The notes under the pieces are model-generated. The model worked only from the letters and a program-made list of their open reading frames with translations. It did not search any database and had not been told where the DNA came from. This document shows positions 1 through 8,162 of a stretch of 52,328 bases of DNA, in pieces. The translations under genes and the position numbers were made by a program. Source of the stretch: Myxococcota bacterium (GTDB taxonomy: Bacteria; Myxococcota; UBA727; JAHDBA01); assembly GCA_020630615.1 (NCBI GenBank), contig JAHDBA010000010.1:27560-79887 (forward strand), read 5' to 3'. Position 1 is the stretch's first letter, and the number at the start of each line of letters is the position of its first letter.

Positions 1-1
1 T

Positions 2-79
2 ACGCTTAATGAGAAGGCACTGGCAACCATGTTTCCCGATCAAAATATTCCAGCATCTCTTCGTCCCTTTCTGGACTAG
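2..79 (+). CDS. C-terminal end of a truncated unknown protein
   Basis: An open frame enters from the left edge and runs 25 codons to a TAG at 77-79, ending in the residues ASLRPFLD. It has an ordinary protein-like composition and lies convergent to the diguanylate cyclase gene that ends at 119. No family can be assigned from so short a tail. An inverted repeat TGATCGT/ACGATCA (99-105 and 115-121) sits between the two converging genes, but without a T-run. The frame could be spurious. Confidence 0.5.
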   Translation, partial: TLNEKALATMFPDQNIPASLRPFLD

Positions 80-118
80 CAATCTCAGAGCCCCATCTTG
101 ATCGTGAAACACCGACGA

Positions 119-1231
119 TCAGATGGAATCACAAACAACAAGCCTGTTTCGTCCTTGCTCTTTCGCACGATATAGGGCGCGATCCATCTCTTTGATGCAA
201 CGCTGTACAGGCGTTGATGTTGTTAACACTGCTGCACCAAAACTTAGGCTTAGCCTTCCAATTTGACTTTTCTGGTGGATGATATTTACACGTGCCAATG
301 CATCCTGAATTCGAGTAACGATATTCTTCAGGGTCGTTTGCGGTGCCGCTGTCAATACAATCATAAACTCCTCACCACCATATCGATAGACTTTGTCACA
401 GCAACGCAACGAATCTTTAAGCACACCTGCCACCGTAGTCAAAATCCTGTCACCCGCTGGATGGCCATAATTATCATTGTAAGCCTTGAAGTGATCCACA
501 TCCGCCAGAAGAAATGTATATTCACGACCGTAGCGTTCTTGTTGCGAAGAAAAGATACGCAAGTCTTCTTCCAACTGGCGACGGTTCCAAACCTTGGTCA
601 AAGCATCAATTCGAGATTCTTGATACAGTTCATGGCTACGTTCTCGCAGATCGTCTTCACGCTTTTGATGTTGACGTATTTTAGCACAATAGCGTGCAGC
701 GGATTCAAGCCGAGCCAGAAGCTCGTCCTTTTTCAAGGGTTTGCAGAGGTAGTCATCCGCACCCGAAGCGATAGCGTCCGAGACTGAGCACGCACCGGAT
801 AATGCAGTCATGAGGAGTATATAGGGCACCCTTGTTCGAGCACCCGAATTCAAATGTCGACATAGAGCAACCCCATCCATGCTTGGCATTAACCAATCTG
901 TTAGTAGAATATCGAAAGAGCATTGATTTAATACTTCTATCGCTTCTCTCCCGGAACCCACACAATGAATATCGTAAGGCGTATTTTTAAGAAGGTGTTG
1001 AATCAGCCTCCGTTGATCGTCATCGTCTTCGCAGACCAAGAGGCGCAGACGATCGACAGCTTCTTTTGAAGCTATTTCACGATGGAAGCGCATGTCAGAC
1101 TTCTTTTCTAAAAGCTCCCAAGCGCTTTTACGGATAATTGTGGGCTCTTCATCTTGCGAATGGTGTCGATTCCGATCTTTTGCATCCATCCAAAAACTAT
1201 GTTCATTCCTACTTTCGTTCTCCCCTGTCAT
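119..1231 (-). CDS. Response regulator with GGDEF output (diguanylate cyclase)
   Basis: This 370-residue protein should make c-di-GMP from two GTP in the cytoplasm under control of phosphorylation. A receiver domain spans roughly residues 62-180, with the acidic pocket CEDDDD, phospho-acceptor D112 in LLTDWLMPSMDG and the Lys of CKPL. A GGDEF domain follows (about 205-370) with intact GGEEF at 285-289 and an RxxD inhibitory-site motif (R276, D279) just upstream, so product inhibition is expected. The ATG at 1231 is preferred over 1237 because AAAGGG lies 9 bases from it. A sigma-54-type promoter lies just upstream, divergent from the PHP operon, so I infer membership of the H-NOX/sigma-54 regulon. 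The partner kinase is not proven. Confidence 0.93.
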   Translation of the reverse strand: MTGENESRNEHSFWMDAKDRNRHHSQDEEPTIIRKSAWELLEKKSDMRFHREIASKEAVDRLRLLVCEDDDDQRRLIQHLLKNTPYDIHCVGSGREAIEVLNQCSFDILLTDWLMPSMDGVALCRHLNSGARTRVPYILLMTALSGACSVSDAIASGADDYLCKPLKKDELLARLESAARYCAKIRQHQKREDDLRERSHELYQESRIDALTKVWNRRQLEEDLRIFSSQQERYGREYTFLLADVDHFKAYNDNYGHPAGDRILTTVAGVLKDSLRCCDKVYRYGGEEFMIVLTAAPQTTLKNIVTRIQDALARVNIIHQKSQIGRLSLSFGAAVLTTSTPVQRCIKEMDRALYRAKEQGRNRLVVCDSI

Positions 1232-1263
1232 ACGCATCCACCCTTTGAGTACGCTTCAATTCT

Positions 1264-1280
1264 TGCACGCGCCGTGCCAT
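1264..1280 (-). promoter_or_regulatory. Sigma-54 promoter for the diguanylate cyclase gene
   Basis: Read leftward the site is ATGGCACGGCGCGTGCA. The -24 element TGGCACG is perfect, the -12 element is GTGCA in place of TTGCA with the key GC kept, and the spacing fits YTGGCACG-N4-TTGCW. Transcription would start near 1253, giving a leader of about 20 bases that contains the ribosome-binding site. Confidence 0.6.
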
Positions 1281-1401
1281 CTTCATGGACATTCGAAAGG
1301 GAATGAAGTTCTTAAAAGTATTCGAAACTCGAACTCAAGTATCGTGGATCAACTCCAATGGACTTCAACGATACCAAATCAAAACACACCACGAGCCAAT
1401 A

Positions 1402-1418
1402 TGTTCCCAATTCGAACA
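1402..1418. promoter_or_regulatory. Palindromic candidate enhancer (UAS) for the sigma-54 activator
   Basis: TGTTC-N7-GAACA is a perfect inverted repeat lying about 95 bases upstream of the rightward -24 element and about 125 bases from the leftward one. The same TGTTC-N7-GAAC layout recurs at 10921 and 17021, each time upstream of sigma-54-like promoters. I infer it is the binding site of the regulator at 15526-16974. Confidence 0.6.
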
Positions 1419-1501
1419 CGGCGTAAACTAACCACTCGAGCTCTTGCCTTTTAGAAGTAGCCCTAAAGGGGTTTTGTTGAGTTCAAGGCGTTTGCCCATA
1501 A

Positions 1502-1518
1502 CTGGCACGTTTCTCGCA
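1502..1518 (+). promoter_or_regulatory. Sigma-54 promoter for the PHP / exporter operon
   Basis: The site is CTGGCACGTTTCTCGCA. It matches YTGGCACG-N4-TTGCW except for one base (TCGC for TTGC). The predicted start near 1529 leaves a leader of about 27 bases before the ATG at 1556. Confidence 0.75.
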
Positions 1519-1555
1519 ACGCTCTTAAAGAAGCGCGCACACTATGGAGAGTTCA

Positions 1556-2377
1556 ATGTCTGATAAGTCCCTACATCGATACCCACTTCAACTTGACGAA
1601 GACTGGCATGTCCATTCAACATACTCTGACGGTAAAGGAACCTTGGAAGAAAATCTAAGTGCGGCAGAAGCGGCAGGACTGACACTTCTATGTTTTGTTG
1701 AACATGTCCGTAAAGATAGTGACTGGCTTGATGCTTACATTAAGCATTGTGCACATCTCAGACAGGGGAGTCCTCTTGAGATTAAGATTGGCGTCGAAGC
1801 GAAGTTTCAAGATGAATTCGGCACTCTGGATTGCCCAGAGCTTACCGATGAAATCGACTATGTTTTCGCTGCTGACCATCGCGTTCCTCTTGGGATGTCC
1901 TGTTACTGCCCCAAGGACGTGAAACAATGGATCGAGCAAGGAATGATCACTAAAGAGCGTGTGATCCTTGGAATCGTCAATGCCACCTGCGCCGCGATGA
2001 AGCGGTACAAAAATATTGTCATCGCGCACCTCTTCAGTATTTTACCCAAGCTCGGCATTCTCATTGAAGAAGTACGCCTTGAGCATCTCATGCGCATCGC
2101 GGAATGTGCACGTGAAACGAATACGCCGATAGAAGTCGATGAACGCTGGTGTGCTCCGGACATCCGTACCGCGTCCTTCCTCTATCTCCAAGGGGTTCAA
2201 CTTGTTGCCAGCACCGACAGTCACATCAGTCGACGTATCGGAAAATACCATCATGTCGCAAACGTCCATTCGGCGCTGAGTCGCTTTTCAAAAATGCACA
2301 GTTCACAGACTGTCGACGCCCGCTTTCACATCCAAGCGGATAATGACGCGAAAGAAACTCTTGTTCCTGCTGCGTAG
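1556..2377 (+). CDS. PHP-domain metal-dependent phosphoesterase
   Basis: This 273-residue cytoplasmic protein has the PHP (polymerase and histidinol phosphatase) fold. Visible metal-ligand motifs are HVHSTYSDG near the N-terminus, EHV, the acidic IGVEAK, FAADHR, an AH segment and a C-terminal STDSH. The family hydrolyses phosphate esters; some members are Tyr-phosphatases controlling capsule synthesis, which would fit this context, but the substrate cannot be read from the sequence. I chose the ATG at 1556 because GGAGAG lies at the right distance; an ATG at 1544 is in frame but lacks a site. It is the first gene of a sigma-54-driven operon and is followed directly by the exporter-like gene at 2378. 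Confidence 0.88.
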   Translation: MSDKSLHRYPLQLDEDWHVHSTYSDGKGTLEENLSAAEAAGLTLLCFVEHVRKDSDWLDAYIKHCAHLRQGSPLEIKIGVEAKFQDEFGTLDCPELTDEIDYVFAADHRVPLGMSCYCPKDVKQWIEQGMITKERVILGIVNATCAAMKRYKNIVIAHLFSILPKLGILIEEVRLEHLMRIAECARETNTPIEVDERWCAPDIRTASFLYLQGVQLVASTDSHISRRIGKYHHVANVHSALSRFSKMHSSQTVDARFHIQADNDAKETLVPAA

Positions 2378-3700
2378 TTGAATGTGAGTCGGTTGTCTTT
2401 TTTCACCTTTCAAGTGGGAGCGATGATGTTGAGTGCGACAAGTGTCTTCGCAACACACTCTTCAAGCAAAGTTAAAGTCGATGAGCATGTTGCTTGCAGG
2501 GAAGGTAAACCTGAGAGACACGATATGAATTCTCTGGCTGCACAGTCGATTGCATTGGGGATTGCGGGCAAAACATCACAGGCTCTGCTGAATCTCGATC
2601 GGGAGTTATGTATCGATGCAAATCATGATGCGATTCATAGACTTCGCGAACTCAACTCGCCAGAAGTGTCGATCGCATATTCCAGACTCTTACTTTGGAA
2701 TGGTGAGTTTCAACGTGCTCATTTCGCAGCAGACTCTTTCAGAAAAAGAAGCGACTCCAACTCGCGTGCAGCGATCGAGCTTTTGCTGATTGACGCAAAC
2801 GCTCTTGCTTCACTCGGACATCTTAAGAGAGCGATCTCCATGCTCGAGCAACACCCCGCAGCACGCCAGTCTCACCATGCTTCCAACAACGAACTTCGGG
2901 AAACACTTGTACGACTCCAACAAAGACCCTTTGCACAAATTAGTGCGGGGACTGGGTGGACTTCTTTTGCAGGTGAACATTTTGCAGAAACATTTGCTGC
3001 CGGAAAACTCTACGTCGGTGATCGACACACTCTCGATATAACCTTCCACATGGGCGCCCTGCCGACACAGCAAATTTCAGAGGGCGCTTCTAGAAGTTCA
3101 ATTGTACAAAGTGATATTCTGTATCGAGTGCGCCTACCCAAACAACTGACACTCGGTCTCGGCTTGGGATTTCAAAAAGAGAACAACACCAACGCCATTG
3201 CCGGCAGCCTGCGTATTCGACCCACTCTAGGCCTTGAGTGGAGCCCAACATCGATTGATCCACTTCGCCATAAAGCGAACCGAACCCATACGATGAACTT
3301 TATCTTGCGCATGCGACCGGGATTTGACTTGGAAGCGTTTCGTGAACTTTTCAATTTCCTGCGTGTCGATAAACGCTTTGGCAAGCATACCTTTGGTGTG
3401 CAAAGCTTTAGTTTTCTCGTATTCTCCGATCTCAAGGGCGGAGTTTCCGAAACCGAGCAGGCGTCAGTACATATCAACTCCATGCAGCATCTTACACTCT
3501 TCTCAAATTTGAGATCATGGTTAGCCTTCGAAATGTGGCTTGGTGCAGGCAACATCCAAACAAAGGCATTGGAGCACCTTAAAACGTCCGTACATTTCAG
3601 AGTCAACCCGGCGATATCAATAGGTCTTCATTTCGACACCAACCCAATAACACTGCAACGCTATAGTCTCAGTGCGGGTCTGGGTTGGAGTTTTCACTAA
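2378..3700 (+). CDS. Secreted TPR-like plus beta-barrel protein, possible polysaccharide exporter
   Basis: This 440-residue protein starts at a TTG immediately after the PHP stop codon. An N-terminal signal peptide ends at about SVFA (residue 25). Residues about 45-185 are helical with a repeat character like TPR units (for example SRLLLWNGEFQRAHFAADSF). Residues about 190-440 alternate hydrophobic and polar residues in short glycine-rich strands and end in GLGWSFH, as outer-membrane beta-barrels do. This TPR-then-barrel order is that of PgaA and BcsC, the exporters of synthase-dependent polysaccharides, but it is shorter. I infer an outer-membrane exporter; I recognise no specific family. 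It overlaps the next gene by one base (TAATG). Confidence 0.6.
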   Translation: MNVSRLSFFTFQVGAMMLSATSVFATHSSSKVKVDEHVACREGKPERHDMNSLAAQSIALGIAGKTSQALLNLDRELCIDANHDAIHRLRELNSPEVSIAYSRLLLWNGEFQRAHFAADSFRKRSDSNSRAAIELLLIDANALASLGHLKRAISMLEQHPAARQSHHASNNELRETLVRLQQRPFAQISAGTGWTSFAGEHFAETFAAGKLYVGDRHTLDITFHMGALPTQQISEGASRSSIVQSDILYRVRLPKQLTLGLGLGFQKENNTNAIAGSLRIRPTLGLEWSPTSIDPLRHKANRTHTMNFILRMRPGFDLEAFRELFNFLRVDKRFGKHTFGVQSFSFLVFSDLKGGVSETEQASVHINSMQHLTLFSNLRSWLAFEMWLGAGNIQTKALEHLKTSVHFRVNPAISIGLHFDTNPITLQRYSLSAGLGWSFH

Positions 3701-5901
3701 TGGAATCCTACCGAGACGCTTCTTCGAACGCCAACAAGCACTTCTATGGGCGGTTGGTCTTGGTACTCCTTCTTATGGGGTCGGTATGCGTGAACGCTTC
3801 AGAACACGAAGCCCACTCGCAACCCGTTCTCACAATGGAAGACTCGAGTGTAAACAACACTCCTTCGCCCCAGAGGCAAGTCACGATACTTTCCTCACTT
3901 GAAACGAAAAGGGTCTACGTTCGTCAACCTTGGTTCACGCCCACTGCGATGCGTATTCAAGTTCAATTGCTTGATCGTGAAGAAAGCCAAGACCTTCCCT
4001 CTGCTTTAGAGTCCTGGAGCATCGAACTCCGACACATCCCGAGCCGAACACTCAAGCAAGAAGGGCTTCACTCACGCACTTTTGAAATCACCCTGCCCCT
4101 TCTAGAGCAGGGATTTCATGGCATCGAACTTCGGCTGAAAGCAAATAAAATGGACCGATGCCTGCAGAAAAACATTGAGGTTAAGGTCGAGGTCGCATCG
4201 AAGCTTCTCGGTCCTTTGGATTCCGTAAGCGGGAAACCCAAGAGAGACTTCCATTGGTCTGAGATTCATCATCGTCTTGGCGCCAAGCAAAGGCTTCGAC
4301 TTAAAGTTGAAGGCCAATCAACACCACGACTTGCAAGCACGATCGTCGAACTTTCTGACAACTTTGATACGGCCTTTAGTACCTTAGAACTGGTGGACTC
4401 GTCTTCCCAAGCTGACATTGTTCTCACACTTAAGCGCACGAACTTTGTAGAACTCAGTCACAACAGTGCCACAGTTCTTGAATGGAAAGACGAAACAATG
4501 TTCATCCAGCTGTCCCCGGAATATCCGATGAACGACAAACGCGTTGCTCGGCATCTTACGAAAGCACCACAGATATTAAGCACTGCGACATTGAAATATT
4601 GCGGGTCACGTCCACGATGCATCGTGCCGAACTGGTTCCTCGCTTCGGCGAGCACAGAGTTGACTCCTGGCACACCACGAAAAGAGATCGCTGGGCCGAA
4701 GGTCTCAGATGTCACAACAAGTTCTCTCTCGATGAACCCACAAAACCCTAATGGCTATTACCTGGACGAGAGCATTCAAACACTTAAAGATGCCGGGTTT
4801 GAGAAGGGTTGGTCTATTGTCTCCCGACGTACACAAAAGATTCAATGGCAATGGCAACGTACATACGACTGGGTAGCACTCAGTCGATTTCAATATCACA
4901 TGAACATAATCAATTCGACCTCGAAAGACTTGAAGGGGCTCACGATAGTGCTCCGAGTCAACAAGGAAACAATCGAAATCTGGACACAGGACGATCTTTT
5001 GCATGGTCGCCAAGTACTCTCAACAGACTTGCCGGCTGGGTTGTCCAACGCGACCTTACTGGAATTTGAGCTCGAGGTACATTGGGGAGAACGAGAGGAG
5101 AGTGTTGCATGTACAGCTCAAGATCAAGATGCGCCTATCCTTCATATTTCATCGAACTCTGCACTTAAGATTCAACGTCGCGCACTTAATGCGAGCATGG
5201 GTCTTCTCGCTTCAAGTCGCCTCAAAGATGTTATGCCAACCACCCTTTACTACAATGAAGACACGCCCCTGTACGCGTACTTGCTTCTTGCGAAGATGAG
5301 CCGAGAACTACGTAAAAAAGGGTGGTCGTGGTCACCCGTGAATGCCGACACCTCACATCGTAGAATTGAGTTTTGCTTTCGGGGGGCTTATCCTCCAGAA
5401 GAGACACGTCGACTCCGGCGAAAATGTGAACTTCGGTCGCACCACCCTACCCTTGGAAAATTGGGCGTCCTCTTCGCAGAGCTTCACGTATCGGCAGGGC
5501 TCTGGAGGTTTGAAATCTTTCATACAGAAACACTGATGGCCGATAAGCTTTCGTTGAACAAGCTTAACAACCCACAACCATGCGGAGAACTTTTGCAAGG
5601 TTCGATAGGGAAAACAAGCACCGCATTTTGCCTGCAGGGTCAGTGGCACAACATTTCTCAACACCATGTCCTGAGACTTGAAGAACCGGTTCAAACTCGT
5701 ACTCTTCAGAGCAAGCAGGCGCTCGGTGGCCATCGAGAGGACGGTGTCACGATTCAAGGGAAAGCTGGCAGACTTCACAACCATATTCGAGTCTTTTGGT
5801 GGCTGGCACTGGTCCTCGCGGGTCTGGCATTTGCACGTTGGAGTTTGGGCCCATTCAAGCTCAGACCTTCTCGGCAAGCAGAGCGAAAAGGAGTACACTA
5901 A
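3700..5901 (+). CDS. Large periplasmic protein with C-terminal anchor, BcsB-like topology
   Basis: This 733-residue protein starts at the ATG overlapping the previous stop (TAATG), suggesting translational coupling; an in-frame TTG at 3685 is a weaker choice. A signal peptide covers about residues 1-34 (GRLVLVLLLMGSVCVNA). A long, mostly beta-rich periplasmic region follows, and a single membrane helix near the end (WWLALVLAGLAFARW) leaves a short basic cytoplasmic tail. That topology and size match BcsB-type co-polymerase subunits, and its neighbours support a role in polysaccharide synthesis. I do not see a diagnostic BcsB motif, so this is an analogy from layout. It contains a few Cys residues (KYCGSRPRC) that could form disulfides. 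Confidence 0.55.
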   Translation: MESYRDASSNANKHFYGRLVLVLLLMGSVCVNASEHEAHSQPVLTMEDSSVNNTPSPQRQVTILSSLETKRVYVRQPWFTPTAMRIQVQLLDREESQDLPSALESWSIELRHIPSRTLKQEGLHSRTFEITLPLLEQGFHGIELRLKANKMDRCLQKNIEVKVEVASKLLGPLDSVSGKPKRDFHWSEIHHRLGAKQRLRLKVEGQSTPRLASTIVELSDNFDTAFSTLELVDSSSQADIVLTLKRTNFVELSHNSATVLEWKDETMFIQLSPEYPMNDKRVARHLTKAPQILSTATLKYCGSRPRCIVPNWFLASASTELTPGTPRKEIAGPKVSDVTTSSLSMNPQNPNGYYLDESIQTLKDAGFEKGWSIVSRRTQKIQWQWQRTYDWVALSRFQYHMNIINSTSKDLKGLTIVLRVNKETIEIWTQDDLLHGRQVLSTDLPAGLSNATLLEFELEVHWGEREESVACTAQDQDAPILHISSNSALKIQRRALNASMGLLASSRLKDVMPTTLYYNEDTPLYAYLLLAKMSRELRKKGWSWSPVNADTSHRRIEFCFRGAYPPEETRRLRRKCELRSHHPTLGKLGVLFAELHVSAGLWRFEIFHTETLMADKLSLNKLNNPQPCGELLQGSIGKTSTAFCLQGQWHNISQHHVLRLEEPVQTRTLQSKQALGGHREDGVTIQGKAGRLHNHIRVFWWLALVLAGLAFARWSLGPFKLRPSRQAERKGVH

Positions 5902-5902
5902 A

Positions 5903-6079
5903 ATGTCTGCGCCCTTTGATCGTCTTAGCGAATGCTCAATCAAAGGGCTACATGAATACAAACGTAGGCTTCTTGCGGAGCTCCGCTTTGCGAAGTTCAT
6001 CTTCTCTTCTCTCGTTGTCATGTCCGTATGCGTCTTCGTATTTCTAAGTACTCCTTGGTTGAGGGTTTATATCCTATGA
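5903..6079 (+). CDS. Small single-pass membrane protein (58 aa)
   Basis: This short gene begins at an ATG one base after the stop of the BcsB-like gene. It encodes an amphipathic basic N-terminus (about residues 1-30, KGLHEYKRRLLAELRF) and one membrane helix (about 31-50). Its stop overlaps the next start as ATGA, so it is sandwiched between two coupled genes, which is strong evidence that it is translated. The likely place is the inner membrane beside the synthase, with the N-terminus inside by the positive-inside rule. The precise function is unknown. Confidence 0.75.
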   Translation: MSAPFDRLSECSIKGLHEYKRRLLAELRFAKFIFSSLVVMSVCVFVFLSTPWLRVYIL

Positions 6080-6414
6080 AAAAATCCATGCCCAAAGTTG
6101 AAGAGAAAGTTGAAGATGAGAATACATTGATTCGTTTGGAAGACTTCCGACTCCGGACTCCCGAATGCGAGACTCCTCAAATTGGTAAATCTTCCGAGTT
6201 GATCGCAATCGAAAAAGACCTGGGACTTCCCAGGCCTCTAGAAATGTATCAACCCAGTGGGGACGTGACAGAAAACCATCACAAACTAATGGTTGATATC
6301 GACATTCTTCGTGAGCGTCTTCTTTTTTACAAGGCGATCACGGGTGCTGCATTAATCGTCTTCTTTCTCTTGATACGCGTCGCGATAAACGAGCTTGCGA
6401 TACGCTTCCTCTAG
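6076..6414 (+). CDS. Small C-tail-anchored membrane protein (112 aa)
   Basis: It starts at the ATG within the ATGA overlap with the 58-residue gene; a longer frame from 6028 lies inside that gene. Residues 1-80 are charged and soluble, then a short amphipathic stretch (IDILRERLLFYKAI) leads to a single C-terminal membrane helix. It is the last gene of the operon that begins at 1556. No known family is recognised. The lengths and topology of this pair suggest accessory inner-membrane subunits of an export or synthase complex (inference). Confidence 0.75.
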   Translation: MKKSMPKVEEKVEDENTLIRLEDFRLRTPECETPQIGKSSELIAIEKDLGLPRPLEMYQPSGDVTENHHKLMVDIDILRERLLFYKAITGAALIVFFLLIRVAINELAIRFL

Positions 6415-6442
6415 TGTCGGTTAGGCAGCAATGCAAAGACAT

Positions 6443-7009
6443 TTACAACCAATCGACGCGTCCGCTATCAAGGTTGTAGTACGCCGGAACAATCTTTAAT
6501 CCTTCCTCTTTATGAAACTTCGATAAGATTTCTGATCGGCGAAGTAGATCCTGAACAACGAGCTCAGCGTTCTTTTTAATAACAGTGGTAATGTCCGAAC
6601 CTTCTCCACAAGCAGCAATGCTTGGTGCGATATGTGCCAAAAGATGATTGATGTTGTACCCGTTATCACCTCCAGCACATGCTGCGGTCACCGCACCGCA
6701 ACTTTCATGCCCCATAACGACAATTACGCGGGTTCCGCAGTGTGCCACAGCATACTCAATACTTGCGACAGATGAGGTATTGGCGACATTCCCTGCGACA
6801 CGAACAACAAAAAGTTCTCCGAGGCCGGTATCAAAAGCAAGCTCGGGCACAACACGGCTATCCGCACAGCTCAGCACTATAGCATAAGGCTCCTGCCCTG
6901 CAGTAAGGGACTCTCGACGAGAGCTGTCTTGCAACTGACCATCGAGTTTGTCTTCAACAAATCTGGCGTTACCGGTTTTTAAACGTTCAATGACTTCCGC
7001 TTGGTTCAT
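6443..7009 (-). CDS. Beta-class carbonic anhydrase
   Basis: This 188-residue zinc enzyme interconverts CO2 and bicarbonate in the cytoplasm. The zinc and catalytic residues are all present: C48-A-D50-S-R52 and H101-E-S-C104 in the order of the family. The length is normal. The start is supported by a strong GAGAGGAG site upstream. It is transcribed away from a small winged-helix regulator (7090), which I infer may control it. It has no obvious link to the polysaccharide genes on either side. Confidence 0.95.
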   Translation of the reverse strand: MNQAEVIERLKTGNARFVEDKLDGQLQDSSRRESLTAGQEPYAIVLSCADSRVVPELAFDTGLGELFVVRVAGNVANTSSVASIEYAVAHCGTRVIVVMGHESCGAVTAACAGGDNGYNINHLLAHIAPSIAACGEGSDITTVIKKNAELVVQDLLRRSEILSKFHKEEGLKIVPAYYNLDSGRVDWL

Positions 7010-7084
7010 TTTTGCTCCTCTCGAATTGTACTCGTGATCGTTAATACCTGAAACAGATTACGTCAATCGAAAGAGTCGAACAAG

Positions 7085-7122
7085 GTTTCATGACACAAAT
7101 GTCTTGCTATGATGAAACATTT
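7085..7122. promoter_or_regulatory. Nested inverted repeats, candidate operator
   Basis: Two inverted repeats share this stretch: GTTTCAT (7085-7091) with ATGAAAC (7112-7118), and AAATGT (7097-7102) with ACATTT (7117-7122). A further ATGAAAC copy stands at 7434-7440, just before the lipoprotein gene. They lie between the carbonic anhydrase gene and the regulator's conserved region, as expected for an autoregulatory operator. If so, the regulator starts at 7138 rather than 7090. Confidence 0.35.
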
Positions 7123-7404
7123 AATTTAAAATTCCATATGGGATGGACTTTCATGAGTAATCACGCGCACGTTCTCGTATGTTTGATGCGAGATCCCGAG
7201 TGTCGTGTACGCGATATCGCAGATATGGTTGGGATCACTGAGCGTGCCGTGTCCCGTATCATTCACGAACTGAAGGAAGCAGAAGTCATCTCGGTTGAGC
7301 GCGAAGGTCGGCGCAATCACTATCGCATCGACCATGAACACAAATTGCATCATCCCCTCGAGTCGGAGTGCACTGTCGGAAAACTGATGAAAAGCGTGGT
7401 TTAA
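7090..7404 (+). CDS. Small winged helix-turn-helix transcription regulator
   Basis: This protein of at most 104 residues is almost entirely one winged-helix domain of the MarR/ArsR type. Conserved features are the opening WTFMSNHAHVLVCLMRDP, the recognition helix ITERAVSRIIHELKEA and the wing EREGRRNHYRI. There is no ligand-binding domain, so the effector is unclear. The start is uncertain: ATG at 7090 has a weak AAGG close by, while 7138 would place the family's usual N-terminus at the start and leave room for the inverted repeats. It is divergent from carbonic anhydrase, 80 bases away. Confidence 0.85.
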   Translation: MTQMSCYDETFNLKFHMGWTFMSNHAHVLVCLMRDPECRVRDIADMVGITERAVSRIIHELKEAEVISVEREGRRNHYRIDHEHKLHHPLESECTVGKLMKSVV

Positions 7405-7441
7405 TTTCATTTTGAAAAGCTTTCCGGATTAATATGAAACG

Positions 7442-8143
7442 ATGAGTAAGTATCTTCATCGTGTTTATGTGTTGTGTCCTAAGATTGTCTTTTTGAGTGC
7501 ATCGATCTTCATCTCGTGTGGTCACGAGCAATCGCTTGAAGATGAAGGCATTCGCGTTCTCGAGGACGATAACACGAGCGACGAAAGCACCACTTTAAAC
7601 TCAGATTCTCATGATGGGCTACAAGCCGACCCAAGCTCGGAGGACGTGCCCGCGATCGATGAGAATGAGGGAGGGCCAAACGATACGAATGACGACAACT
7701 CTTTCGATCCTGCACCCAACGATGAAAATGTGACGAACGACCCACAAGATACTCAGAGCGCAGAACACGACAACGCACCAAACCTCCCAAAAGTTATCGT
7801 CCAACTTTTGTCTGTTAATGATAGTGATGGGCTTCTTCGATGTTCACTTTTCGATCGTGCAAATGGTTTTCCAAACGATGTTAACAACGCAATCAAGAAT
7901 GTAAGTGTGCGCCCCGAAGTTGGACGCTGTGAGTTTGAAGATTTAGACTCCGGTGAATATGCTGTCGCGGTACTGCATGACGCGAACGAGAGTGGCGACA
8001 TGGACACCAATGCACTCGGTATCCCGCAAGAAGAATGGGGCGTGTCTCGAAATGTGCGTCCAACATTTCGAGCACCACGCTTTGATGAGGCGTCGTTTCC
8101 TCTGGGTGAAGAGTCCTTGCTCATCGAAGTCGAGCTCAAGTAG
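7442..8143 (+). CDS. DUF2141 lipoprotein
   Basis: This 233-residue protein begins with a signal peptide and a lipobox ending at the Cys of FISCG (about residue 27), so it is a predicted lipoprotein. A very acidic, Asp/Asn/Glu-rich linker of about 90 residues follows. The C-terminal part (about 117-233) matches the DUF2141 pattern: a Phe before FPND, then SGEYAVAVLHDANESGDMDTN and LGIPQEEWGVS. The function of DUF2141 is unknown. It converges with the GT2 gene, leaving about 20 bases between stops. Confidence 0.85.
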   Translation: MSKYLHRVYVLCPKIVFLSASIFISCGHEQSLEDEGIRVLEDDNTSDESTTLNSDSHDGLQADPSSEDVPAIDENEGGPNDTNDDNSFDPAPNDENVTNDPQDTQSAEHDNAPNLPKVIVQLLSVNDSDGLLRCSLFDRANGFPNDVNNAIKNVSVRPEVGRCEFEDLDSGEYAVAVLHDANESGDMDTNALGIPQEEWGVSRNVRPTFRAPRFDEASFPLGEESLLIEVELK

Positions 8144-8162
8144 TAAAGATTGAACAGTCACG

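Larger units (their letters stand above)
1232..1543. other. Divergent intergenic control region
   Basis: This stretch of about 310 bases separates the diguanylate cyclase gene (leftward) from the PHP operon (rightward). It contains a sigma-54-like promoter facing each way (1264-1280 and 1502-1518) and a palindrome between them (1402-1418). I see no credible reading frame or RNA gene. The layout is a classic shared-enhancer arrangement for a sigma-54 activator. Confidence 0.75.

Noticed and set aside
99..121. TGATCGT/ACGATCA hairpin as a terminator between the two leftmost genes
   Set aside because: It overlaps the stop codon of the cyclase gene and has no T-run in either direction.
263..787. 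A 174-codon plus-strand frame within the diguanylate cyclase gene
   Set aside because: It lies wholly antisense to a gene with intact GGDEF and receiver motifs, and its product has no recognisable domain.
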